Position numbers and translations under genes: made by a program. Source: Bacteroides intestinalis (GTDB lineage: Bacteria > Bacteroidota > Bacteroidia > Bacteroidales > Bacteroidaceae). From it: DNA of 64,000 bases. Positions 52,755 to 62,062 of the stretch are shown piece by piece. Location of the stretch: positions 310,001-374,000 of the forward strand of contig NZ_QRZF01000005.1 of the NCBI RefSeq assembly GCF_003464595.1, in the 5' to 3' direction. Within the stretch, counting starts at the first letter, position 1. Every line of letters begins with the position of its first letter. The notes beneath the pieces are model-generated. The model had not been told where the DNA came from and did not search any database. It was given only the letters and a program-made list of their open reading frames with translations.

Positions 52755-54113
52755 TTACAACGCTTCTTTAAAAATCTCTGAAACCGTGGGATGCGGGAAT
52801 ACTATTTTCTTCCAGGCTTCGGTAGTCAGTTTCAGTTCGATAGCCATACCTGCCAGAGTGATAATTTCAGAAGCCGGATTACCCAGTATGTGTGCTCCTA
52901 ATATGGTCTCATCATCTGCTATCAGAAGTTTACAAACTCCGTTCACTCCTTCGTTCTCAGCAACAAAACGACCGGAATAAGCCATCGGAAGTTTTACAAC
53001 GCGGTAATTAACACCTTTCATTTGCAGACTTTCTTCCGTCTGCCCTACTCCCGCAATCTCCGGATTGGTATATACTACGCCGGGAATTGCCCAATAACTC
53101 ATGACGTCTTTCTTGCCAAGTATCGTATGCACAGCTACTTCTGCCTCACGGACGGCTGTATGTGCCAGTAAAGAATAACCAGTCAGATCACCACATACAT
53201 ATACTCCCGGAGCAGAGGCTTGCATCTGTTCGTTTGTACAGATATTCCCTCGTTCCGTTCTTCTTAATTCCAGATTCTCCAACCCAAAACCTTTCGTTAC
53301 CGGACGGCGACCTACACTCATCAATAATTTCCCGGCAAGCACGCTGCCTGTGCCTTCTGCATTCTCATAATTAACCTGTACTTGTGGCTTCCCGTCTTCG
53401 GAAGAAGCCTCAGCAAGAGATACGACCTTCGTACTAAGCATAAACTTGATTCCACGTTTTGCATATTCCGCACGCAGAAGAGCAGAAAGCTCTTTATCCA
53501 TGCCTCCCAGGATTTCATCAAGCATTTCGATTACAGTGACCTGTACGCCCAGGCTATTAAAGAAGGAGGCAAACTCTATACCGATTACTCCACCACCAAT
53601 AATGGCAAGTGAAGCGGGAAGTTCCTTATTGTCTAAAGCATCGCGGTGCGTCCAGAAAGGTACAGTATCCACTCCGGGAATAGGAGGGACGAATGTTTCC
53701 GAACCGGTGCATAAAATCAGATTCTCACACTCATAAGTCTCACCGCCACACTGCACAGTATTCTCATTGATGATGGTAGCTTCTCCCTGCACGATATTCA
53801 CTCCGTGGGCAGTCAGTTTACCTTTAACACCCAACACCAGTTTACGCACCACTTTCTGTTTACGGGCAATTATCTTCGGCAAATCAAATGAAACTTCGGA
53901 AACAGTGACTGCATATTTGGAAGCATGACGCGCAGCATCATACGTTTTTGCCGAATACAATAAAGTCTTGGTAGGGATGCAGCCTTCATTCAGACAGACT
54001 CCACCTAAACTTTGCTTTTCAAACAACACTACGCTTAGTCCGGCTTTCCCGGCAGCTTCGGCAGCAGTATATCCCGCAGGACCTCCACCGATAATGGCAA
54101 CTTGGTATTTCAT
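52755..54113 (-). CDS. lpdA: Dihydrolipoyl dehydrogenase
   Basis: A 452-residue FAD disulfide reductase. GGGPAGYTAA (9-18) binds FAD, the redox pair is Cys40 and Cys45 (GGVCLNEGCIPTKT), IGGGVIGIEF near 175 binds NAD, and the C-terminal HPTVSE carries the catalytic His-Glu. It is the E3 subunit for 2-oxoacid dehydrogenase or glycine cleavage complexes. No lipoyl or E1/E2 gene is adjacent, so the partner is unknown. Confidence 0.95.
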   Translation of the reverse strand: MKYQVAIIGGGPAGYTAAEAAGKAGLSVVLFEKQSLGGVCLNEGCIPTKTLLYSAKTYDAARHASKYAVTVSEVSFDLPKIIARKQKVVRKLVLGVKGKLTAHGVNIVQGEATIINENTVQCGGETYECENLILCTGSETFVPPIPGVDTVPFWTHRDALDNKELPASLAIIGGGVIGIEFASFFNSLGVQVTVIEMLDEILGGMDKELSALLRAEYAKRGIKFMLSTKVVSLAEASSEDGKPQVQVNYENAEGTGSVLAGKLLMSVGRRPVTKGFGLENLELRRTERGNICTNEQMQASAPGVYVCGDLTGYSLLAHTAVREAEVAVHTILGKKDVMSYWAIPGVVYTNPEIAGVGQTEESLQMKGVNYRVVKLPMAYSGRFVAENEGVNGVCKLLIADDETILGAHILGNPASEIITLAGMAIELKLTTEAWKKIVFPHPTVSEIFKEAL

Positions 54114-54122
54114 AGTTTCTAT

Positions 54123-54542
54123 TTATTTATAGGTATATTGCAACTCAAGACCAGGATTCTTTTCTTTAAGTGCGGCTATCAGTCCTTCCGGGTCAGCAGG
54201 AGTAATCGGGAAAAAGCCTTTCTTCAATCCATTTTGATACCTGACCACCATCTGGCGGACGCGCCATTGCCACCCTTTGGCAGACGGGTTATAGAGGATA
54301 CAGTTCACTCCGGTCGCCTTCTGAGATATACCGAACACTGTCTTCACCCAAAGGTCTCCATTTTCTTTAATGATATATTTCCTTTGGTAATTACTAATCA
54401 GGAAAGGAATAGCCACAATGAATCCACATAAGACAGACGCCTCTTTCAGCAACAGGTATGTACCGCACATAAAAGTAAGAACAAATACTATTACCCATTT
54501 TTCAGTAGTAGTCATACCTTTGGATTTGAATATTTTTTCCAT
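54123..54542 (-). CDS. PH-like membrane protein
   Basis: A 139-residue protein with two hydrophobic helices at the start (about 15-33 and 36-50) and a soluble beta part (KYIIKENGDLWVKTVFGIS and on) that resembles bacterial PH domains. Function unknown. It precedes lpdA by 9 bp and is thus in that operon. A similar layout is found in the protein at 61602-62012, although the sequences differ. Confidence 0.65.
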   Translation of the reverse strand: MEKIFKSKGMTTTEKWVIVFVLTFMCGTYLLLKEASVLCGFIVAIPFLISNYQRKYIIKENGDLWVKTVFGISQKATGVNCILYNPSAKGWQWRVRQMVVRYQNGLKKGFFPITPADPEGLIAALKEKNPGLELQYTYK

Positions 54543-54608
54543 ATATACAAGGGTTATTTGTAAACTGCCTGCAAGTTAATAAAAACCTCTCTTATCTGCA
54601 CAAAAGAA

Positions 54609-55175
54609 TTATCCTTTCTTTATCTTTTTCACCGTACGCTTCATCTTTAAAGCATATAAATTCAGTTCTATCGAAGATTCGGTTTCTGTTGTATCTCCCT
54701 TCTCTTCTACAGACAATAATTCGTGAAGTAACTCGCTACTGCGTTGGGTCAATGTTTTCTGTTTATCTTCATCGACCTCTGTTGACAAGATATTTAAATT
54801 ACGAGAGAGTTCCCTTAAATGAGCAAAAGACTCTATAATGGCAAGAGTCGTAGCCGTAGCACGAGGACTTTTCAAAACAGTGGCAAGCATATAAAGACCT
54901 TTTTCGGTGAAGGCTTTAGGCTCCATTGTAGCATGCTTTAATGTTTTGAACCGGTCGAAATTTTCGACCAGTTCCTGTTTTTCAGACACTTGCAAAGGAA
55001 CGAGATACCCTTCTGGGAATTTATCCGGATTATTCCTCACCGCTTCATTCACCCGCTTCGTTTCTACTCCATACAGCATTGCCACATCTCTGTCCAGCAA
55101 AACTTTCTGTCCTCTCAGTTCTATTAAGCATGCTTCTATTTCCTGCTCTCTGATTACTTGTAATTCGTTTTCCAT
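54609..55175 (-). CDS. ORF6N domain protein
   Basis: A 188-residue protein with an N-terminal ORF6N domain (about 8-95): VLLDRDVAMLYGVETKRVNE and then NPDKFPEGYLVPL. This domain is frequent in phage and mobile-element proteins and is thought to bind DNA. The C-terminal part is helical (ELSRNLNILSTEVDEDKQKT) and ends in Lys-rich sequence. It stands alone. It hints at past element activity, but no other phage gene is nearby. Confidence 0.88.
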   Translation of the reverse strand: MENELQVIREQEIEACLIELRGQKVLLDRDVAMLYGVETKRVNEAVRNNPDKFPEGYLVPLQVSEKQELVENFDRFKTLKHATMEPKAFTEKGLYMLATVLKSPRATATTLAIIESFAHLRELSRNLNILSTEVDEDKQKTLTQRSSELLHELLSVEEKGDTTETESSIELNLYALKMKRTVKKIKKG

Positions 55176-55270
55176 ACTTTATATGTATTTTGTTGATTTA
55201 AAGACCTACAAGGTACAACTAATATTCTACAAAAAGTACCACCCCTTATCTTTTTCTTACTAAAAAAACA

Positions 55271-55279
55271 TACCTTTGT
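55271..55279 (+). promoter_or_regulatory. -7 element of the 317-residue lipoprotein gene
   Basis: TACCTTTGT, 69 bp before the ATG at 55349. Confidence 0.6.
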
Positions 55280-55348
55280 TTGCAGTATTTTCCAATAAAA
55301 ATACGTCTATAAACAAAAGCTATTTTAAACTAACGAAACTAGAAATAC

Positions 55349-56302
55349 ATGAAACGAATGAACGTGCTCCAAATGCTAATATTCTCCATTGTCATTCTTT
55401 TCTGCGGAACAGCCTGTGATAATGAAAATGATGAACGTTTCTCTTCTACAGAAGAATTTACTGTTGAAGGTGATGCAAACTCCATAGAGATCCCGATGAC
55501 CAGAACCAACTGGATTGTAGCTTCCGTTATGTATCCGGACGGAGGCATCATGACAGATGAGAACGGATATCCCCTGAAGTTGGAGGGTATGGGCACCGTA
55601 CGCTTTCATTGGGGCAGCATCACCCGCGACAAAGCGAAATCCCTTATTATACACCTGAATGACAACTTTGCGGGAGAAGAACGCAGATTAATTATCAAAC
55701 TGAGTACCGAACAAGGGCTTTACTCAGAGCAAATATTCATCCAGCAGAAGGTATGCACCAATTACTATCAGATAGAATCCATCTCTTACTATCTGGATGA
55801 ATTTGATGGAGTAAGAGAAGCCGGAACAGAACCTTGGGGAATTACTTGGATAGACAGAACCGGTAGTGGAGAAGGAATAAAGAAAACCACCGTTTATCCT
55901 TTCTACAATGCTTTTACTGAGTATTACTTCGGCACCAACACCGGCGAATATCCCAAGGAATGGATGAATCCCGAAGGAAAAAGCCGCCTTGTGGATATGC
56001 CGGGAAGTATTGTAGACGGACAGATCATTCTCGAACAAGAGAAGCAGATATACACCGACAGAGGAATGTACAGAGGTGAATTAAAAGATATTAGCTTCGA
56101 AAAGGATCTGGTCAGTATGAAACAAAACAGGTATTATGCTGATGTTTATTATAAAGCCTTGCAAGTTAGTTACACCATGACCTTGTCAAGGCCCGGCAGT
56201 GACACAAAGAAAATCATTACAGGGAAACTACTAAAGAAATACCCTTATGATTGTTCGCCTATACAACATGCGGTCAGCGACCTGCCACCGGAAGATGCAT
56301 AG
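55349..56302 (+). CDS. Hypothetical surface lipoprotein
   Basis: A 317-residue lipoprotein: signal peptide, GTAC with Cys23, then acidic residues (DNENDERF) of the type that marks surface export in Bacteroides. Residues about 35-125 look like a BACON-type beta domain (IPMTRTNWIVASVMYPDGG). The rest is not recognised. A start at 55358 is also possible. The 3' end overlaps the convergent DUF4907 gene by 29 bp. Confidence 0.68.
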   Translation: MKRMNVLQMLIFSIVILFCGTACDNENDERFSSTEEFTVEGDANSIEIPMTRTNWIVASVMYPDGGIMTDENGYPLKLEGMGTVRFHWGSITRDKAKSLIIHLNDNFAGEERRLIIKLSTEQGLYSEQIFIQQKVCTNYYQIESISYYLDEFDGVREAGTEPWGITWIDRTGSGEGIKKTTVYPFYNAFTEYYFGTNTGEYPKEWMNPEGKSRLVDMPGSIVDGQIILEQEKQIYTDRGMYRGELKDISFEKDLVSMKQNRYYADVYYKALQVSYTMTLSRPGSDTKKIITGKLLKKYPYDCSPIQHAVSDLPPEDA

Positions 56303-56618
56303 ACGGTAAGTTTTCAACAATCTCCTCCCTGCTTACGGTAGGAGGTTGCTTTTCCGCTAACTTGCGACACACCAATCTACCTATTTTCAAAGCATCTTCC
56401 TCTGATGCAAAAGTTATCTTCTCACCTATGGCAGGTATATAAGGTTGATAAATCAGTGTATCTGTCCCGTAAACCACTACATATCCATATCCCCCCTTTA
56501 CTTGCATAGAGCGGCAGGATAACTTTTCTCCGGCAGCATTCGTGCAGCCGAAGAAACAAGAAAGGCATACTGCCACAAGGGACAGTACACCAATCTTCAC
56601 AATAAACACTAGCTTCAT
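56274..56618 (-). CDS. DUF4907 lipoprotein
   Basis: A 114-residue protein with a lipoprotein-like signal (FFGC) and the DUF4907 pattern: GYGYVVVYGTDTLIYQPYIP, then FASEEDALKIGRLV and an end with PPTVSREEI. Its function is unknown. It lies 14 bp after the Kelch protein gene, so they are co-transcribed, in a cluster with DUF4270 that recurs in Bacteroides. Its end overlaps the opposite gene by 29 bp. Confidence 0.85.
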   Translation of the reverse strand: MKLVFIVKIGVLSLVAVCLSCFFGCTNAAGEKLSCRSMQVKGGYGYVVVYGTDTLIYQPYIPAIGEKITFASEEDALKIGRLVCRKLAEKQPPTVSREEIVENLPSMHLPVAGR

Positions 56619-56632
56619 AAATCACAAAAACA

Positions 56633-57688
56633 CTAATCAACATCTTCCTGTTCATAGGGCAGGAGTTCATAAACATCATCAAAATAGCTGCTTCCCGAAG
56701 CCCCCGTCAACACAAAGCCACGCTTGCCCGTAGAGAAAGATACAGCATAGGCACGCGACGAACCTCCTGAACTTACATTGTGCACATTCGTAAGCGGCGT
56801 ATAATCATCATCGGAGTCACCATACCACAAATCCTCATCAGGATCATACACCCAATAATCACTGGTCACGCCACTACGGGTTCCGGTAGCAATATACCCT
56901 CTTCCATCTATCACGAAAGATGCAGTACCTAAGCGCGCTATAGCATAATCATCATCATAATCTTCATCGCTATTAGTATTGGCAATGTCACGCAACTGAG
57001 TCCAGTTGTCACCATCAAATTTCCATAAATCATCAACCAGCGTGTTATTGTTCTGTCCACAGCAGACATAAGCCACATCATCTATAACGAAAGCCGTACC
57101 ATACCAACGCTTGTATCCCCCGAATCCATTTACAATTTCCCATTGTTTTCCGGCAGCGGCATTAGGATTAAAGCGATAGAAATCTTTCAGATAATTATCA
57201 TTGAACCCCGTACCCACATAACCGTACCCTCCGATTGAGAAAGCCAATGCACCGAGACGTACACCACCGCCAAAGTCATCCCTCTGCGTCCAGGTATTCG
57301 TAGCGGGATCATACTCCCAGGTATCTGCCAGATATGTGGGCTCGGTCTTCTGAATACCGGTAGTAATGTATCCTTTGTCATTCAAGGCAAACGAAGCCGC
57401 ACTATGGCGTCCCGCTGCCGCATCGGGCATATCGGCACATTGTGTCCAATAATCTTCATCCATATTGTATTTCCAAAGGTCTTTCAGATATGTCTTATTC
57501 GACCCACGATAGCCACAACACAGATAACCTTTATTTCCAATGGTGAAACTGCTGGCCTGTCCCCGCGCTACACCGTCCAAGTCCGATCTTCTCATCCATA
57601 CACCCTGTGTGTATTCATCGTCGTCCGTACAACTGCCAGCCAGGCATCCAACCGCCAACAGTATCATTCCAAATAATAGTCGATTCAT
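56633..57688 (-). CDS. Kelch-repeat lipoprotein
   Basis: A 351-residue lipoprotein (LAGSC, Cys20; TDDDEY follows) built from about six Kelch repeats, each with a GYxxxG-type strand and a W near the end (for example NKGYLCCGYRGSNKTYLKDL, then DEDYWTQ). It should fold as a beta propeller and bind a protein or glycan at the surface. It pairs with DUF4907 downstream and lies divergent to DUF4270. Confidence 0.88.
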   Translation of the reverse strand: MNRLLFGMILLAVGCLAGSCTDDDEYTQGVWMRRSDLDGVARGQASSFTIGNKGYLCCGYRGSNKTYLKDLWKYNMDEDYWTQCADMPDAAAGRHSAASFALNDKGYITTGIQKTEPTYLADTWEYDPATNTWTQRDDFGGGVRLGALAFSIGGYGYVGTGFNDNYLKDFYRFNPNAAAGKQWEIVNGFGGYKRWYGTAFVIDDVAYVCCGQNNNTLVDDLWKFDGDNWTQLRDIANTNSDEDYDDDYAIARLGTASFVIDGRGYIATGTRSGVTSDYWVYDPDEDLWYGDSDDDYTPLTNVHNVSSGGSSRAYAVSFSTGKRGFVLTGASGSSYFDDVYELLPYEQEDVD

Positions 57689-57727
57689 TTTTCTCAGAAC
57701 TTATTTTGATTTACTATATTTTTGGTA

Positions 57728-57736
57728 GCAAAAGTA
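57728..57736 (-). promoter_or_regulatory. -7 element of the Kelch-DUF4907 genes
   Basis: TACTTTTGC on the minus strand, 39 bp before the ATG. Confidence 0.65.
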
Positions 57737-57856
57737 GGCTACAGGTACTTCATCAACAAATATAACCGACAAACGGCATTAAATTTCCGGTAAATACCTT
57801 TACCGATAAAACCTGCCCGATAGCCGATTTTAATAGGAAGATATAGAAGTTTCATT

Positions 57857-57865
57857 TTCCTTTGC
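57857..57865 (+). promoter_or_regulatory. Near-consensus -7 element of the DUF4270 gene
   Basis: TTCCTTTGC differs from TAnnTTTG at one position and lies 21 bp before the ATG at 57887. Confidence 0.45.
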
Positions 57866-57886
57866 GACGAAATATTATGAGTTACA

Positions 57887-59203
57887 ATGAAAAAGTTATT
57901 GTATAGTCTGATTATAATGATCGCCGTCATCTGTGCTTGCCAGGATGAAAATTCAGAATTAGGACAAAGTCTGGTGAGTAGTTCTTTCTATAATGTATAT
58001 GTAGATACTTGTACGGTGGACATCAGTACCATTCTTATGGACTCCATAGAGACCAGGGGAGACAGTATTTGTCAGCTGGGACACTATAAGGATGCCTCAT
58101 GGGGTGAAGTCTCCGCCGCTTACTATGCCGAATACTCTAAAAACAGCTTTACCCCCAACGAGGATTATAGTTACAGCTTCGACTCGTTAGTACTGAGGAT
58201 GACACCTTCCGGCAACTTCTGGGGCGATACCTTAACACAGCAACGAATATCTGTTTACCGACTAAAACAAGCCATCTATCTGGACGATGACGAAGATTTA
58301 TACAACAGTACTATCCTGCCTACCGAAAGTATGCCTTTGTTCACTTTCACTTTCACGCCAAGCCCCGGACGAAAGAAGGAGTTAGAAATACGTCTGCCCG
58401 ATGAACTGGGAAAAGAGTTACTGAATGATCTCGTAACAGAAGAAGACTATTTCGACAGCCAGGATAAGTTCAAAGAAAAGTTCCCCGGACTGGCACTCAT
58501 AGCCGAAAACAACGGAGAATGCGTCACCGGATTTATGGTGAATGATTCATCCATGGCCATCACCCTGCACTATAAGGAAGTGGCTAGTCAACATACGGAA
58601 AAAGAGCTGACCTTCAGTGTAAACACTGATTATGCCTACACCAGTATCCGCCACGATCGCACCAGTACCCCTCTCGCTACCATGGAAAGCGGAATAGAGA
58701 ACCTTATTCACTCCGGCAGCTTGGGCAGACGGGCATATATGCAGGGATTGACGGGATTCTATAATCAGATAGAATTCCCCCATCTGAACAATTTGCAGGA
58801 TGCAGGAGAAATTGTTTCCATAGAAAGCGCCACACTCTACCTCTATCCGCTGTCCGGAAGTTATAACAAGCTAAACCAACTACCGAAAGATATACGCCTT
58901 TACATCACAGATGAAAACAATGTATTGGAAGATTATGTATACGGCAGTGATGGTGTTACGGTACAGACCGGAAACCTGACAGTGGACGATATGTTAGGGC
59001 GGGATACTTATTATTCCTTTGACGTAACCGAATTTATCCGCAACAACTTCGGTACGTGGGGCATAAAACGGCAGAAGCTACTCCTGAGTCTACCAGAGAA
59101 TGAAATGACAATGACTTTCAATCAAATAATCTTCACCAACGACCCCGACCAGGAGAGACAATGTAAATTAGATATCAGATTTAAAATATACAACGAAAAA
59201 TGA
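57887..59203 (+). CDS. DUF4270 lipoprotein
   Basis: A 438-residue lipoprotein (ICAC, Cys18) of the DUF4270 family. The start DENSELGQSLV and the Ser/Asp-rich segment CTVDISTILMDSIETRGDS are typical. Its end overlaps the next gene, an outer-membrane barrel, by 4 bp (ATGA). The DUF4270, barrel, Kelch and DUF4907 genes form a conserved divergent cluster. Its role is unknown. Confidence 0.88.
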   Translation: MKKLLYSLIIMIAVICACQDENSELGQSLVSSSFYNVYVDTCTVDISTILMDSIETRGDSICQLGHYKDASWGEVSAAYYAEYSKNSFTPNEDYSYSFDSLVLRMTPSGNFWGDTLTQQRISVYRLKQAIYLDDDEDLYNSTILPTESMPLFTFTFTPSPGRKKELEIRLPDELGKELLNDLVTEEDYFDSQDKFKEKFPGLALIAENNGECVTGFMVNDSSMAITLHYKEVASQHTEKELTFSVNTDYAYTSIRHDRTSTPLATMESGIENLIHSGSLGRRAYMQGLTGFYNQIEFPHLNNLQDAGEIVSIESATLYLYPLSGSYNKLNQLPKDIRLYITDENNVLEDYVYGSDGVTVQTGNLTVDDMLGRDTYYSFDVTEFIRNNFGTWGIKRQKLLLSLPENEMTMTFNQIIFTNDPDQERQCKLDIRFKIYNEK

Positions 59204-60411
59204 AACATTACCACCGGATTCCTCTTATGCTGTGCAGCTTCTGTGCAGCAAGCCTCTCTGTCGTAGCCCAAAACAACACCAACCTGCCCACTTCCATGTA
59301 TGGAGTGGGTGAACTGAGTACCAGTGACGGTGGACGTTATGCCGGAATGGGCAATATAGGTATTGCTCTGAACAGAACCGGATTCCAAAATACTCTGAAC
59401 CCGGCAGCCATCACCCGAATGGATAGCACCTGTTTCATATTCGATGTCGGTGCATCGGTTTCATCTGCCCGTTATTCCTTTCAGAATGATCACAGCTCCA
59501 GCTTTATGGGCAATCCCAACCGCTTCAGCATAGGGTGCCGCATCTTGCCACGCTGGTATGCCATGATAGGTGCTGCGCCCTATAGCAGCGTAGGCTACAT
59601 GATTCAGACCGAAGAAGAAGTGGAAGGTATGCCCGAAAGTTATACCTATTCCTTATTTGAAGGATCGGGAGGATTATACCGTTGTTATCTTACTAATGCC
59701 TTTGCATTGACCAAACGCCTGTCCGTTGGCGTAAATCTGGGTATCATACTGGGAACGGTAACCCAAAGCGAAACGCAAGAAAGTGCCATTGTGGAATACG
59801 AATCTTCCAAGCGTGCCTTTTATGCAGACTTCGGAATACATTATGAATTCAATACCACCGGCAGTCAGAAGTGGGCGGCAGGACTTGTGTTTGCCCCCTC
59901 CCTCCAGGTCAACCACGAAAACAATCTGACTTATAGCAATTCTTCCACCAGTGAAGGTGTCGATAAGAGTTATCATAGCCGGACGCAATATTTACCGATG
60001 CACATCGGCACCGGAATATCAATGACTACCGAACGTTGGGTGGCTACCGCCGATTATAATTATCTGGATTGGAGCCGTAATACCTCATCTTACACTTCCA
60101 TAAAATACGAAAACCAGCACAAGTTGAACATCGGGGGAACCTATATTACCAATCCACGCCTCCCCCGCTCCACTGAATTAATGGGTGGAATAGGTTTAAG
60201 TAATTCGTATATAAATCTGCGAGGTGGAAAGATGCAATACCTGGAAGTGAGTGCAGGAGCAAGTTTTCCTATCCGGTACTCCTATCTTTCATTGGGTGCC
60301 ACCTGGCGGAAACAGATCAACTCACGCAGTAGTCTGATGCAGGAAAGCCGATTTAGCGTAAATTTGAATATTACGTTTGGAGAAAGAATATCACGGTCAA
60401 AATTGAGGTAA
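59200..60411 (+). CDS. Outer-membrane beta-barrel protein
   Basis: A 403-residue protein with signal peptide (ending VVAQ near 24) and alternating beta-strand pattern throughout. NLPTSMYGVGELSTSDGGRY and AGMGNIGIALN near the start resemble FadL/PorV-type barrels of Bacteroidota; the end RFSVNLNITFGERISRSK gives a final strand followed by a short tail. It is coupled to DUF4270 by a 4-bp overlap, which suggests that the lipoprotein docks on the barrel. Cargo unknown. Confidence 0.82.
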   Translation: MKHYHRIPLMLCSFCAASLSVVAQNNTNLPTSMYGVGELSTSDGGRYAGMGNIGIALNRTGFQNTLNPAAITRMDSTCFIFDVGASVSSARYSFQNDHSSSFMGNPNRFSIGCRILPRWYAMIGAAPYSSVGYMIQTEEEVEGMPESYTYSLFEGSGGLYRCYLTNAFALTKRLSVGVNLGIILGTVTQSETQESAIVEYESSKRAFYADFGIHYEFNTTGSQKWAAGLVFAPSLQVNHENNLTYSNSSTSEGVDKSYHSRTQYLPMHIGTGISMTTERWVATADYNYLDWSRNTSSYTSIKYENQHKLNIGGTYITNPRLPRSTELMGGIGLSNSYINLRGGKMQYLEVSAGASFPIRYSYLSLGATWRKQINSRSSLMQESRFSVNLNITFGERISRSKLR

Positions 60412-60493
60412 GGGAATAATATTCTTCTGACGGGTTATGAACTAAAAAACAGGATAGCGGTGTATATTATTTACAAATGATATATATTCCTAA

Positions 60494-60581
60494 AATAATC
60501 GTATACTGAACCTAATTCAGTCGTATAGTGAATGCCATTCAGTCGTATACTTAATAGGGTTCAGTCGTATACTGAATAGGG
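60494..60581. repeat. Four tandem 22-bp units between convergent genes
   Basis: Units at 60494, 60516, 60538 and 60560, each 22 bp, share TTCAGTCGTATA; TTCAGT and ACTGAA form a dyad inside the last unit (TTCAGTCGTATACTGAA). The same TTCAGTCGTA core appears in the array at 165-274. The array lies between the barrel stop and the LytTR stop. Confidence 0.92.
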
Positions 60582-60677
60582 CATGGTTTAACAACGCTGA
60601 TAATCAGAAAGTTACAAAAGTCCACATTGCTATTGATAAATTCTGACAAATCCCTGCGATATATAGCGCAGCTACTT

Positions 60678-60709
60678 TATCACCCTATCACTTTACCACC
60701 TTATCACTC
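60678..60709. repeat. Four 8-bp units matching the array at 27090
   Basis: TATCACCC, TATCACTT, TACCACCT and TATCACTC follow in register. CTATCACTTTACCACC is shared exactly with the array at 27090-27155. It is the second array of this 353-bp gap; no gene is seen there. Confidence 0.85.
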
Positions 60710-60764
60710 TTTTATTCCTTTCTGTATCATATGAGTCAATTTCGGCAACGAACATTGAAACAGG

Positions 60765-61538
60765 CTAAAGGACAGAATAGTCAGAAATATAGTTTTTCAA
60801 CTTCTTCCGGTACACCTCTCCGATAGGGATACTTCTTTTATCCAGAGCAATTTTACTGCTCTCTATGATACGTATGCAATCTTTACGAATAATAAACGAA
60901 CGGTGCACACGTATAAATTCATCAGAAGGTAATCTCTCCTCCATATATTTCATTGTACACAGGCTCAGTACAGGCTTTGGTTCATCCTTACTATAAATCT
61001 TCACGTAATCGCCCAACCCTTCGATATAAGATATTCTGGATATATCCAGACGGAAAATGCGATTGTCGGACTTCACATAAATCACTTTAGGCATTTCGGA
61101 CTGTGATGTATCGGCCTGAGACTTTTCGGGAACGACAGTAAACGACATCCCTGTTTCACCTTTCAGGCTGAACCAGCGCGAAGCCTTATTCACCGCTTCA
61201 AAAAAGACAGGAAAATTGATTTCAGATATCAGATAATCCAATGCATCCAAGCGGAAGCACTCGGCGGCATACCGGGGGGTATCTGCAATAAAAATGACAC
61301 GGGTGGACGGAGAAAGCAGTTTACTGAATTCCATTCCGTTGATTCCTTCCATTTCTTCCTGCCCGATTCCTACAAAGTAAAGGTGTACCTTGTTGTCATA
61401 ATAACCCTTCAATGCCTCAATGGGATTACTGTACTTTCCACACAAAGAAAGAAAGGGTATTTTGGCTATGAACACTTCCAGTTGTTCACTCACCTGTCTG
61501 TCGGCATGCAAAATAGCACAAGTCAAATTCATCATCAT
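60765..61538 (-). CDS. LytTR response regulator with degenerate receiver
   Basis: A 257-residue protein with an N-terminal receiver-like domain (about 4-120) and a C-terminal LytTR DNA-binding domain (about 150-255, VIYVKSDNRIFRLDISRISY and RVHRSFIIRK). The receiver lacks its key residues: the phospho-acceptor Asp is Gly57 (LYFVGIG), the N-terminal acidic pair reads AD (HADR), and the Lys before the last strand is Ser (YLISEI). It is thus unlikely to be switched by phosphorylation. The start may be at the third Met. No kinase gene is adjacent. Confidence 0.85.
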   Translation of the reverse strand: MMMNLTCAILHADRQVSEQLEVFIAKIPFLSLCGKYSNPIEALKGYYDNKVHLYFVGIGQEEMEGINGMEFSKLLSPSTRVIFIADTPRYAAECFRLDALDYLISEINFPVFFEAVNKASRWFSLKGETGMSFTVVPEKSQADTSQSEMPKVIYVKSDNRIFRLDISRISYIEGLGDYVKIYSKDEPKPVLSLCTMKYMEERLPSDEFIRVHRSFIIRKDCIRIIESSKIALDKRSIPIGEVYRKKLKNYISDYSVL

Positions 61539-61601
61539 TTCTCTTATTTTTAGAAATTAGACGAACGACTTTCCGGAAGACTGCAAAAAGGAAATCGAGA
61601 A

Positions 61602-62012
61602 TTAATATTTCTTCACTTCACTTAAACGGTTAGTAAGAGTTTTTATGAACAAATCTTCCTTCACCGGAAGCAACACAGCACATTTTTCTTTCGTCCCGTA
61701 CTTCACCAGCACATAGCGCATCACGGCGAAACGTCCTATTTTCATGGAAGAGGCACGCTCTACAGAAATAATGTCCTTCAGGAGTATTTCCTTTGAACGT
61801 GAAAAACGACCATAAAAGAGGATAAGCTTGTCATCCGTCGTCAGTGTATAGGTGGTATGAATAAGACGCTCAATAGCAATAATGAGCAGAAGCATAAAAA
61901 GAATAGTCATAATGGCATGTTTCATCCACATTTCATGAATGGTAATAGCCGTTGTTATCAGCAAAAATAGATATTGCCCCGCAGCAATGCGGGCATGAAA
62001 GATACGATTCAT
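61602..62012 (-). CDS. PH-like membrane protein
   Basis: A 136-residue protein with two hydrophobic helices (about 12-26 and 31-48) followed by a beta-rich part (YTLTTDDKLILFYGRFSRS, then ILLKDIISVERAS) typical of bacterial PH domains. It lies 63 bp before the LytTR gene and may be co-transcribed with it. Function unknown. Confidence 0.7.
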   Translation of the reverse strand: MNRIFHARIAAGQYLFLLITTAITIHEMWMKHAIMTILFMLLLIIAIERLIHTTYTLTTDDKLILFYGRFSRSKEILLKDIISVERASSMKIGRFAVMRYVLVKYGTKEKCAVLLPVKEDLFIKTLTNRLSEVKKY

Positions 62013-62062
62013 TGACTCTGATTTTTGCTGCTAAGATAGGTATTTTTACGAAACGAAGTGAG

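Noticed and set aside
54609..55175. Prophage or integrated element around the ORF6N gene
   Set aside because: No integrase, structural gene, attachment duplication or flanking tRNA is nearby; neighbours are ordinary chromosomal genes.
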